A stretch of DNA of 64,000 nt, taken from positions 62,001 to 126,000 of the forward strand of contig CP011077.1 in the NCBI GenBank assembly GCA_000963575.1. Direction: 5' to 3'. The translations under genes and the position numbers were made by a program. The stretch comes from Klebsiella michiganensis (GTDB lineage Bacteria; Pseudomonadota; Gammaproteobacteria; Enterobacterales; Enterobacteriaceae). The first letter of the stretch is position 1; each line of letters starts with the position of its first letter. The notes beneath the pieces are model-generated. The model saw only the letters and a list, made by a program, of their open reading frames with translations, did not search any database and had not been told where the DNA came from. Positions 34,565 through 42,001 of the stretch are shown one piece after another.

Positions 34565-34882
34565 TTAATATTCCCACGTATCCGGATCGATCCCCAGTTC
34601 ACGCATGATGACCTTAGCATCTTCCGGGATTTCATCGCTGCGCTCTTTACGCAGGTCAGCATCGTTCGGCAGCGGTTGGCCGGTGAACGCGTGCAGAAAA
34701 GCTTCACACAGCAGTTCACTGTTGGTCGCATGACGCAGGTTATTCACCTGGCGACGCGTGCGCTCATCGGTGAGGATCTTCAACACTTTCAGAGGAATGG
34801 AAACCGTAATTTTCTTTACTTGTTCACTCTTCTTACCGTGCTCAGCGTAGGGGCTGATATATTCGCCGCTCCATTCAGCCAT
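34565..34882 (-). CDS. metJ: Methionine repressor MetJ
   Basis: 105 residues from MAEWSGEYISPYAEHGKK, the E. coli length; an upstream ATG at 34921 is not conserved. It is a ribbon-helix-helix dimer, with the DNA-contacting strand KKITVSIPLKVLK and the SAM-binding region around NNLRHATNSELLCEAFLHAF. MetJ-SAM binds tandem 8-bp met boxes. Such boxes lie in the metJ/metB intergenic region and before metF. Confidence 0.98.
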   Translation of the reverse strand: MAEWSGEYISPYAEHGKKSEQVKKITVSIPLKVLKILTDERTRRQVNNLRHATNSELLCEAFLHAFTGQPLPNDADLRKERSDEIPEDAKVIMRELGIDPDTWEY

Positions 34883-35073
34883 GAGATACCTTAATCCTCT
34901 TAATCTATGAAAACATGCCAAAGCCGGGTAAATCCGCGGCGTTGACGATTATCTCTTTTAGTGTACAGCGTAGGATAACCCTTTCCTGAGCGCGAAACTC
35001 AGACATATACACTCTAAAACGCATAATTTTAACGGCTATTTGCCTTTTGCTCAATCTATACGCAAAGAGGTTT

Positions 35074-35105
35074 AGATGTCCAGATGTATTGACGTCTATA
35101 CTGCG
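35074..35105. promoter_or_regulatory. Tandem met boxes between metJ and metB
   Basis: Consecutive 8-mers AGATGTCC, AGATGTAT and TGACGTCT resemble the AGACGTCT met-box consensus, with a weaker fourth repeat ATACTGCG. They lie 85-54 bp before metB and should mediate MetJ-SAM repression of metBL and of metJ itself. Confidence 0.85.
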
Positions 35106-35158
35106 GTTGTTTACTCTGAGGCCTGACTTTTATTCGACCAGCAAGGATCGGGCACACC

Positions 35159-36319
35159 ATGACGCGTAAACAGGCAACCATAGCAGTTCGTAGCGGTTTG
35201 AATGATGACGAGCAGTACGGCTGCGTCGTTCCACCTATCCACCTGTCCAGCACCTATAACTTCACCGGCTTTAATGAACCGCGTGCCCATGATTATTCAC
35301 GCCGGGGTAACCCAACGCGCGACGTTGTACAGCGGGCGCTGGCGGAGCTGGAAGGCGGCGCCGGGGCCGTAATGACTAATACCGGCATGTCGGCCATTCA
35401 CCTGGTTACCACCGTATTCCTCAAGCCTGGCGATCTGCTGGTTGCGCCTCACGACTGTTATGGGGGCAGCTACCGTCTGTTCGATAGTCTTGCAAAACGT
35501 GGGGCTTACCGCGTTTTATTCGTCGATCAGAACGATGAAGAAGCTTTAAACTCTGCGCTGGCGGAAAAACCAAAGCTGGTGCTGGTAGAAAGTCCAAGTA
35601 ATCCATTGTTGCGCGTCGTAGATATTGCGAAAATCTGTGCCGCAGCCCGTGAAGCGGGCGCGATTAGCGTGGTGGACAACACCTTCCTGAGCCCGGCACT
35701 GCAAAACCCGCTGGCGCTGGGGGCCGACCTGGTTCTGCACTCTTGCACCAAGTATCTCAACGGCCATTCGGACGTGGTTGCAGGCGTGGTGATTGCAAAA
35801 GATCCGGCCACGGTCACCGAACTGGCATGGTGGGCGAATAACATTGGTGTGACCGGCAGCGCATTTGACAGCTACCTGCTGCTGCGCGGCCTGCGTACCT
35901 TGTCGCCGCGTATGGAAGTGGCTCAGCGTAATGCTTTAGCTATTGTTGAGTTTCTCAAGCAGCAACCGCTGGTGAAAAAGCTGTATCATCCTTCACTGCC
36001 GGAAAACCAGGGCCACGAGATTGCCGCTCGTCAGCAAAAAGGGTTTGGCGCGATGCTGAGCTTTGAGCTGGACGGTGATGAGCAAACGCTGCGTCGTTTC
36101 CTGGGGGCGCTGTCGCTGTTTACCCTGGCTGAATCGCTGGGGGGAGTGGAAAGCTTGATTTCTCACGCCGCAACCATGACCCATGCGGGCATGGCACCGG
36201 AGGCGCGTGCCGCCGCCGGAATTTCTGAGACGCTGCTACGCGTTTCAACAGGTATAGAAGATAGTGAAGATTTAATTGCCGATCTGGAAAATGCCTTCCG
36301 GGTCGCTGCCGAGGGGTAA
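35159..36319 (+). CDS. metB: Cystathionine gamma-synthase
   Basis: 386 residues, the E. coli length. This PLP enzyme condenses O-succinylhomoserine with cysteine to cystathionine. The PLP lysine is in HSCTKYLNGHSDVVAG, and the substrate region RGNPTRD and C-terminal SLGGVESL are typical. metL begins 2 bp after its stop, so the two form metBL. Tandem met boxes precede it. Confidence 0.98.
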   Translation: MTRKQATIAVRSGLNDDEQYGCVVPPIHLSSTYNFTGFNEPRAHDYSRRGNPTRDVVQRALAELEGGAGAVMTNTGMSAIHLVTTVFLKPGDLLVAPHDCYGGSYRLFDSLAKRGAYRVLFVDQNDEEALNSALAEKPKLVLVESPSNPLLRVVDIAKICAAAREAGAISVVDNTFLSPALQNPLALGADLVLHSCTKYLNGHSDVVAGVVIAKDPATVTELAWWANNIGVTGSAFDSYLLLRGLRTLSPRMEVAQRNALAIVEFLKQQPLVKKLYHPSLPENQGHEIAARQQKGFGAMLSFELDGDEQTLRRFLGALSLFTLAESLGGVESLISHAATMTHAGMAPEARAAAGISETLLRVSTGIEDSEDLIADLENAFRVAAEG

Positions 36320-36321
36320 GC

Positions 36322-38754
36322 ATGAGTGTTTCAGCACCAGCAGGGACGCCGGTTCGTCAACTGCACAAGTTTGGGGGCAGCAGTCTTGCCGATGTGAAAT
36401 GTTACCTGCGCGTGGCGGGTATCATGACCGAATATTCCAGACCGGGTGACATGATGGTGGTTTCGGCCGCCGGCAGTACCACTAACCAGTTGATTAACTG
36501 GCTCAAACTGAGCCAGAGCGACAGGCTTTCCGCGCATCAGGTGCAGCAAACGCTGCGCCGTTACCAGAGCGATCTTATTAGTGGCCTACTGCCGCCGGAA
36601 GTGGCCGATGGCCTGATTGCCGGGTTTATCCACGACCTGGAGCGGCTTGCCGTTCTGCTGGACGGCAAAATGACCGATGCCGTTTATGCAGAAGTGGTTG
36701 GCCATGGGGAAGTCTGGTCTGCGCGTTTGATGGCCGCGGTGCTGAATCAGCAGGGCGTTGAAGCCGCCTGGCTGGATGCTCGTGATTTTATGCGCGCTGA
36801 GCGTGCGGCTCAGCCACAGGTTGACGAAGGCCGTTCCTGGCCGCTGTTGCAAAACTTGCTTGCTCAACATCCAAATAAACGCCTGGTCGTGACGGGTTTC
36901 ATCTGTAGCAACGAAGCCGGTGAAACCGTTCTGCTGGGGCGTAACGGGTCTGACTACTCAGCGACGCAAATTGGTGCCCTGGCTGGGGTTTCTCGCGTGA
37001 CTATCTGGAGCGACGTTGCCGGGGTTTACAGCGCCGATCCGCGTAAAGTGAAAGATGCCTGCCTGTTGCCTCTGCTGCGCCTGGATGAAGCCAGCGAACT
37101 GGCTCGCCTGGCAGCGCCGGTACTGCACGCTCGTACTCTACAGCCGGTGTCAGGAAGCGATATCGACCTTCAACTGCGCTGCAGCTACTCGCCAGAACAA
37201 GGTTCTACCCGTATTGAGCGCGTTCTGGCGTCCGGCACGGGCGCCCGGATTGTGACCAGTCACGACGATGTTTGCCTTATTGAGTATCAGGTACCGTCGC
37301 ATCAGGATTTCAAGCTGGCGCAAAAAGAGCTGGATCTGATCCTCAAGCGTGGTCAGGTGCGTCCGCTGTCGATTGGCGTGCATCCTGACCGCAGCCTGCT
37401 GCAGCTTTGCTACACCTCTGAAGTAGCGAACAGCGTGCTGCAACTTCTTCAGGATGCCAGTTTGCAGGGTGAGCTTCGCCTGCGTGAAGGCCTGGCGCTG
37501 GTGGCAATGGTCGGGGCCGGTGTTTGCCGCAACCCACTGCATAGCCACCGTTTCTGGCAACAGCTGAAAGATCATCCCGTGGAGTTTATCTGGCAGTCGG
37601 AAGACGGGATTAGCCTGGTGGCTGTGCTGCGCGTAGGCCCAACGGAAAGCCTGATTCAGGGGTTGCACAAGTCCTTGTTTCGTGCGGAGAAGCGTATTGG
37701 CCTGATGCTGTTTGGCAAAGGCAACATCGGCTCCCGCTGGCTTGAGTTGTTTGCCCGTGAGCAGGAAATTCTCTCCGCTCGTACCGGGTTTGAATTTGTG
37801 TTGGCCGGCGTGGTGGACAGCAGCCGTAGCTTGCTCAACTACGAAGGTCTGGATGCCAGCCGGGCACTGGCTTTCTTCAATGATGAAGCTGTACAGCAGG
37901 ACGAAGAGTCGCTGTTCCTGTGGATGCGGGCTCACCCGTATGATGATTTAGTGGTACTGGACGTGACCGCCAGCGAGCAGCTCGCCGATCAATACCTGGA
38001 CTTCGCCAGCCACGGCTTCCATGTGATCAGCGCCAACAAGCTTGCCGGCGCGGGGAACGGCCAGAAGTATCGCCAGATTCGCGATGCGTTTGAGAAAACG
38101 GGCCGGCACTGGCTGTATAACGCCACAGTCGGCGCAGGCCTGCCGGTTAACCACACGGTTCGCGACCTGCGCGACAGCGGCGATGCCATTTTGGCTATCA
38201 GCGGTATTTTCTCGGGGACGTTGTCATGGTTATTCCTGCAGTTTGACGGCACCGTGCCGTTTACTGAACTGGTTGATCAGGCCTGGCAGCAGGGGCTGAC
38301 CGAGCCGGATCCGCGCGTTGACCTGTCCGGTAAGGACGTCATGCGTAAGCTGGTGATCCTGGCTCGTGAAGCGGGTTATGACATCGAGCCGGATCAGGTT
38401 CGCGTGGAATCCCTGGTGCCCGCTGGCTGTGAAGGCGGCTCCATCGATCATTTCTTTGAAAATGGTGATGAGCTGAACGAACAAATGCTGCAACGGCTGG
38501 AGGCTGCGCAGGAAATGGGGCTGGTGCTGCGTTACGTGGCCCGGTTTGATGCGAACGGCAAGGCGCGCGTTGGCGTTGAAGCCGTGCGGGCAGAGCATCC
38601 GCTGGCCGCTCTGCTGCCGTGCGACAATGTCTTCGCCATTGAAAGCCGCTGGTACCGTGATAATCCGCTGGTGATCCGCGGGCCAGGTGCCGGCCGTGAT
38701 GTTACCGCCGGGGCTATTCAGTCCGATCTGAACCGCCTGGCGCAACTGCTGTAG
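36322..38754 (+). CDS. metL: Bifunctional aspartokinase II / homoserine dehydrogenase II
   Basis: 810 residues, identical to E. coli MetL. The N-terminal kinase domain starts with KFGGSSLADVKCY. A central linker holds degenerate ACT-like regions. The C-terminal dehydrogenase has FGKGNIGSRWLELF (NAD(P) binding) and ISGIFSGTLSWLF. It makes aspartyl phosphate and later reduces aspartate semialdehyde to homoserine for methionine. It is cotranscribed with metB and ends at a strong hairpin. Confidence 0.98.
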   Translation: MSVSAPAGTPVRQLHKFGGSSLADVKCYLRVAGIMTEYSRPGDMMVVSAAGSTTNQLINWLKLSQSDRLSAHQVQQTLRRYQSDLISGLLPPEVADGLIAGFIHDLERLAVLLDGKMTDAVYAEVVGHGEVWSARLMAAVLNQQGVEAAWLDARDFMRAERAAQPQVDEGRSWPLLQNLLAQHPNKRLVVTGFICSNEAGETVLLGRNGSDYSATQIGALAGVSRVTIWSDVAGVYSADPRKVKDACLLPLLRLDEASELARLAAPVLHARTLQPVSGSDIDLQLRCSYSPEQGSTRIERVLASGTGARIVTSHDDVCLIEYQVPSHQDFKLAQKELDLILKRGQVRPLSIGVHPDRSLLQLCYTSEVANSVLQLLQDASLQGELRLREGLALVAMVGAGVCRNPLHSHRFWQQLKDHPVEFIWQSEDGISLVAVLRVGPTESLIQGLHKSLFRAEKRIGLMLFGKGNIGSRWLELFAREQEILSARTGFEFVLAGVVDSSRSLLNYEGLDASRALAFFNDEAVQQDEESLFLWMRAHPYDDLVVLDVTASEQLADQYLDFASHGFHVISANKLAGAGNGQKYRQIRDAFEKTGRHWLYNATVGAGLPVNHTVRDLRDSGDAILAISGIFSGTLSWLFLQFDGTVPFTELVDQAWQQGLTEPDPRVDLSGKDVMRKLVILAREAGYDIEPDQVRVESLVPAGCEGGSIDHFFENGDELNEQMLQRLEAAQEMGLVLRYVARFDANGKARVGVEAVRAEHPLAALLPCDNVFAIESRWYRDNPLVIRGPGAGRDVTAGAIQSDLNRLAQLL

Positions 38755-38765
38755 TTCTCTTTGCC

Positions 38766-38792
38766 GCACTCTCCTCCTCCCGAGGAGAGTGC
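38766..38792 (+). terminator. Strong hairpin after metBL
   Basis: GCACTCTCCTC pairs perfectly with GAGGAGAGTGC around CTCCC. There is no clear U-run after it, so it may be a transcript-stabilising or rho-assisted end. Confidence 0.6.
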
Positions 38793-38913
38793 GCTTCCTG
38801 TACCCCCTTTCTCTGCCTATCCTGAAAAAAATTCAACTTGAGTGAGAATTCCTCCACTTTTTGTGGTGACATTTTCATTGACGACTTTCGCCTTTTCGGT
38901 CATCTTTCTATCT

Positions 38914-38937
38914 GGACGTCTAAACGTCTGGATAGCA
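38914..38937 (+). promoter_or_regulatory. Tandem met boxes upstream of metF
   Basis: GGACGTCT and AAACGTCT are each 6/8 or better against AGACGTCT, and GGATAGCA is a weaker third repeat. They lie about 46-69 bp before the metF start, consistent with MetJ-SAM repression. Confidence 0.85.
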
Positions 38938-38982
38938 ATAAACGCCACCACACGATAATGATGCGATTGACGAGGTAAGGGT

Positions 38983-39873
38983 ATGAGCTTTTTTCACGCG
39001 AATCAGCGGGAAGCGCTGAACCAGAGTCTGGCCGAAGTGGCCGGGCATATTCATGTTTCCTTTGAGTTTTTCCCGCCGCGCAGCAGTGAAATGGAACAAA
39101 CCCTTTGGAAGTCTATCGACAGGCTGAGCATCCTGAAGCCAACGTTTGTTTCCGTGACTTACGGCGCGAACTCCGGCGAGCGTGACCGTACCCACAGCAT
39201 TATCAAAGGCATTAAAGAACGCACTGGTCTTGAGGCGGCCCCGCATCTGACCTGCGTCGATGCAACGCGTGATGAACTGCGCGCGATCGCGCAGGACTAC
39301 TGGAACAACGGCATTCGCCATATCGTCGCGTTGCGTGGCGACCTGCCGCCTGGCAGCGGTAAGCCAGATATGTATGCTTCTGACCTGGTGGGGCTGCTGA
39401 AGGATGTCGGCGACTTCGATATTTCCGTTGCGGCCTATCCGGAAGTTCATCCCGAAGCCAAAAGTGCGCAGGCGGATTTACTCAGCCTGCGCCGTAAAAT
39501 TGAAGCCGGGGCTAATCGCGCGATTACTCAATTCTTCTTCGATGTTGAAAGCTATCTTCGTTTCCGCGATCGCTGTGCGGCGACCGGTATTGATGTAGAG
39601 ATAATCCCAGGCATTCTGCCGGTGTCTAACTTTAAGCAGGCGAAAAAATTTGCCGATATGACCAACGTGCGTATTCCGTCGTGGATGGCGCAAATGTTTG
39701 AAGGTTTGGACAACGACGCGGAAACTCGCCAACTGGTTGGGGCGAATATCGCGATGGATATGGTGAAGATCTTAAGTCGTGAAGGCGTGAAGGATTTTCA
39801 TTTCTATACCCTTAACCGTGCGGAAATGAGCTACGCGATTTGCCACACTCTGGGTGTTCGTCCTACGTTGTAA
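38983..39873 (+). CDS. metF: 5,10-methylenetetrahydrofolate reductase
   Basis: 296 residues, the E. coli length. This TIM-barrel flavoenzyme has HVSFEFFPPRSSEME near the N terminus with the catalytic Glu, ALRGDLPPGSG at the FAD site, and AAYPEVHPEA. It supplies 5-methyl-THF for methionine synthesis. A GAGGTAAGGGT ribosome site precedes the ATG. A bidirectional terminator follows. Confidence 0.98.
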   Translation: MSFFHANQREALNQSLAEVAGHIHVSFEFFPPRSSEMEQTLWKSIDRLSILKPTFVSVTYGANSGERDRTHSIIKGIKERTGLEAAPHLTCVDATRDELRAIAQDYWNNGIRHIVALRGDLPPGSGKPDMYASDLVGLLKDVGDFDISVAAYPEVHPEAKSAQADLLSLRRKIEAGANRAITQFFFDVESYLRFRDRCAATGIDVEIIPGILPVSNFKQAKKFADMTNVRIPSWMAQMFEGLDNDAETRQLVGANIAMDMVKILSREGVKDFHFYTLNRAEMSYAICHTLGVRPTL

Positions 39874-39883
39874 GCCGTAGTTG

Positions 39884-39920
39884 AAAAAAAAGCCCCGCTC
39901 TGCTGAGCGGGGCTTTTTGT
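39884..39920. terminator. Bidirectional terminator between metF and eptC
   Basis: AGCCCCGCTC (39891-39900) pairs with GAGCGGGGCT (39905-39914). It is flanked by an A tract and a T tract, so it can end both convergent transcripts. Confidence 0.92.
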
Positions 39921-39934
39921 TTTGAGCAAAAGGG

Positions 39935-41668
39935 TTACTGATTCCCCACCTGCTTGCCGTAAGGCAGCGCGTCGTAATCCCGCAGGGCGTTCTTCTCATA
40001 CGGGTTGCCAATCCAGCGTGTCGCTTCGACAAACTGTGGGCTGGCGATGGCACGCGTCGCGTCGTAGCCGTCATAGCTTAAACCGGCCAAATCAGACCAG
40101 GTATGGATCAGCTCAGAGCTGCTGTATTTACGGTTTATATCTTGCGAGAGGTCACGAGGGTGAGCCTGCTGCCAGGTCGGTGACGTCCAGACAATAAACG
40201 GTATGGTGTACATATGCCGCGTTGGGTTGCTTTCGTTACGGCCCTGGGTCTGGTACGGCGGTGTGTCGTACACCTCTTCACCATGGTCAGAGAAATAGAG
40301 CAGGAAGCCGTTAGGATCGCTGGCCTTGTAGTCCTTGATCAGCGTGGAAACCACGTGGTCGTTAAACAGGTTGGCGTTATCGTAGCTGTTGTAGGCTTCT
40401 TGCTGAGCTTTGGTTAACCCTGCAGGTAAATCATCGGTTTTACCGTCAAACTTGCCCCAGTTTTCCGGGTAGCGGAAGTCGTAGCGAATATGCGTCCCGA
40501 GCAGGTGCACGATAATAAATTTCTTCGGTGCCGGATCGGCAAGCACTTCTTTAAACGGCGCCAGGACGTTGGTGTCATACTCGCGAGCGCTCTGGGTGCG
40601 CTGCTGGTTCATGTAATATTGCTTGTCGGTCTGCTTCGAGAATACGGCCAGCATGGTGTTGCGTTCGGTCATTGTCTGCTGGTTAGTGATCCAGAAGGTT
40701 TTGTAGCCTGCCTGCTTCATCAGGTTCATCAGCGAAGGCTTAGTCAGGTAGAGGTCGGGTTCTTTCTCGTCCGCGAAAGTCAGCGCCTGCTGCAGAATTT
40801 CAATGGTGTAAGGACGTGAAGTAACGACGTTATTAAACACCGTCATTTGCGGGTCAGTTTTATGCAGCTCATCCAGTCCCGGCGTTGTCTGGCGGTGATA
40901 GCCGTAAAGGCTCATGCGGCCGCGCTGCGTTGACTCGCCAATAACCAGCACCAAAGTGCGCGGGGCGTTACCGGAGGCGTCTTTCAGGTTAGCCAACGGC
41001 GGCAGCGCGTTATTGGAGGTTAGCATGTTGTTCAGGCTGTCCAACTGCTGGCGATATTCGGTATAGGCGACGATAAACTGCCAGGGAGCCGCAGGCTCAA
41101 GGCGATAAGAAATGCTGGAGAATGACTCCGCGATGCTGCGTTTGTTGATGAGCCACTCTTTGCCCACCGGGTTAAGCACCAGGCCAAATAGAATGGCGAA
41201 GGAAACCAGCCAGCGCCACGGGTTTGGAATATAAACCGGGCGCAGACGTGTCCAAAGAAAGATAGCTACCAGCGTATAGGCAACCGCAATGAACAGCAGC
41301 TTCAGGCTGAAGTACTGACTCAGGTATTCGCTGGCTTCGTTAGCGTTTGTTTCGAACATCACGAACAGAACGCTTTGTGAGAACTCCTGCCCGTAGACAA
41401 CGTAATAGCCCAGGGCGGCTATTGAGGCTGCCCAAAGGATAACGCCGATGAAGGCGGCAATAATGCGCGTGCGCTGTGGGAACAGAAATACAGGAATAAA
41501 CCACAGGGAGCTAAACAGTAAGGAGTCACGAAGCCCCGTTGTACCGCTGTAGCCTGTCGCTAATATGGCAATCTGCAAAACTGAGGAAAAATACCAAAAG
41601 TAGAGTAAAACCCATCCAAGGGCTTTAATGCTGAACTTGCGTTCAGACTGTTTCAATGTGAAGTGCAT
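39935..41668 (-). CDS. eptC: Phosphoethanolamine transferase EptC (CptA), lipopolysaccharide core
   Basis: 577 residues, the E. coli length. About five N-terminal membrane helices (residues 15-175) are followed by a periplasmic sulfatase-fold domain. Nucleophile Thr lies in SRPYTIEIL, and the metal motifs GESTQRGRMSLYGY and YFSDHGEEVYD are present. It transfers phosphoethanolamine to a heptose of the LPS inner core; the Salmonella homologue CptA is PmrA-regulated. A PmrA-box-like element lies just upstream. It is next to ppc as in E. coli. Confidence 0.95.
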   Translation of the reverse strand: MHFTLKQSERKFSIKALGWVLLYFWYFSSVLQIAILATGYSGTTGLRDSLLFSSLWFIPVFLFPQRTRIIAAFIGVILWAASIAALGYYVVYGQEFSQSVLFVMFETNANEASEYLSQYFSLKLLFIAVAYTLVAIFLWTRLRPVYIPNPWRWLVSFAILFGLVLNPVGKEWLINKRSIAESFSSISYRLEPAAPWQFIVAYTEYRQQLDSLNNMLTSNNALPPLANLKDASGNAPRTLVLVIGESTQRGRMSLYGYHRQTTPGLDELHKTDPQMTVFNNVVTSRPYTIEILQQALTFADEKEPDLYLTKPSLMNLMKQAGYKTFWITNQQTMTERNTMLAVFSKQTDKQYYMNQQRTQSAREYDTNVLAPFKEVLADPAPKKFIIVHLLGTHIRYDFRYPENWGKFDGKTDDLPAGLTKAQQEAYNSYDNANLFNDHVVSTLIKDYKASDPNGFLLYFSDHGEEVYDTPPYQTQGRNESNPTRHMYTIPFIVWTSPTWQQAHPRDLSQDINRKYSSSELIHTWSDLAGLSYDGYDATRAIASPQFVEATRWIGNPYEKNALRDYDALPYGKQVGNQ

Positions 41669-41688
41669 ACTCTTGCCTGTGCTATAAA

Positions 41689-41720
41689 ATTATCATTAAC
41701 CGTAATGAGAAAACCTTAAG
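41689..41720 (-). promoter_or_regulatory. Candidate PmrA box and -10 element of eptC
   Basis: On the minus strand CTTAAGGTT-TT-CTCATT (41704-41720) matches the PmrA pattern CTTAAGGTTnnCTTAAT at all but two fixed positions. GATAAT (41689-41694) follows at the distance of a -10 element. Salmonella cptA is PmrA-dependent. This is a motif-based inference. Confidence 0.55.
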
Positions 41721-41760
41721 TAAGCCTTAGTTATGAACGCTACGGTGGCTTGTACTCACG

Positions 41761-41790
41761 AAAAAAGTCACCCATAGTTGGGTGACTTTT
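41761..41790 (-). terminator. Orphan 12-bp terminator-like hairpin upstream of eptC
   Basis: AAAAGTCACCCA (41763-41774) pairs exactly with TGGGTGACTTTT (41779-41790) around TAGT. On the minus strand the stem is followed by two more T. No gene lies immediately before it on either strand. Confidence 0.6.
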
Positions 41791-41954
41791 GCGCACAATA
41801 TAGGAAATGTGTCGAAATAATGACAGCGGAAATTTGTGCTTGTTCTGGTGCGATTTAAGCTAGCGATTTTTTTAAGCGTTCATTGTCTTTTTATTTAAGA
41901 AGAATAAGACGTTAAGGCGAATCGCAATAATGATGAACCTTTTAATTAGCCTGC
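41791..41954. other. AT-rich gene-free stretch between the ppc terminator and the orphan hairpin
   Basis: No open frame with a ribosome site is present. It could encode a short minus-strand RNA ending at the hairpin, but I see no confident promoter. Confidence 0.3.
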
Positions 41955-41957
41955 AAT

Positions 41958-41985
41958 AAAAAACCCCGCCGAAGCGGGGTTTTGA
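41958..41985 (-). terminator. Terminator of ppc
   Basis: AAAACCCCGC pairs with GCGGGGTTTT around CGAA. On the minus strand a T tract follows. It lies 17 bp after the ppc stop. Confidence 0.9.
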
Positions 41986-42001
41986 TGGAGCTAGAAAAGA
42001 A

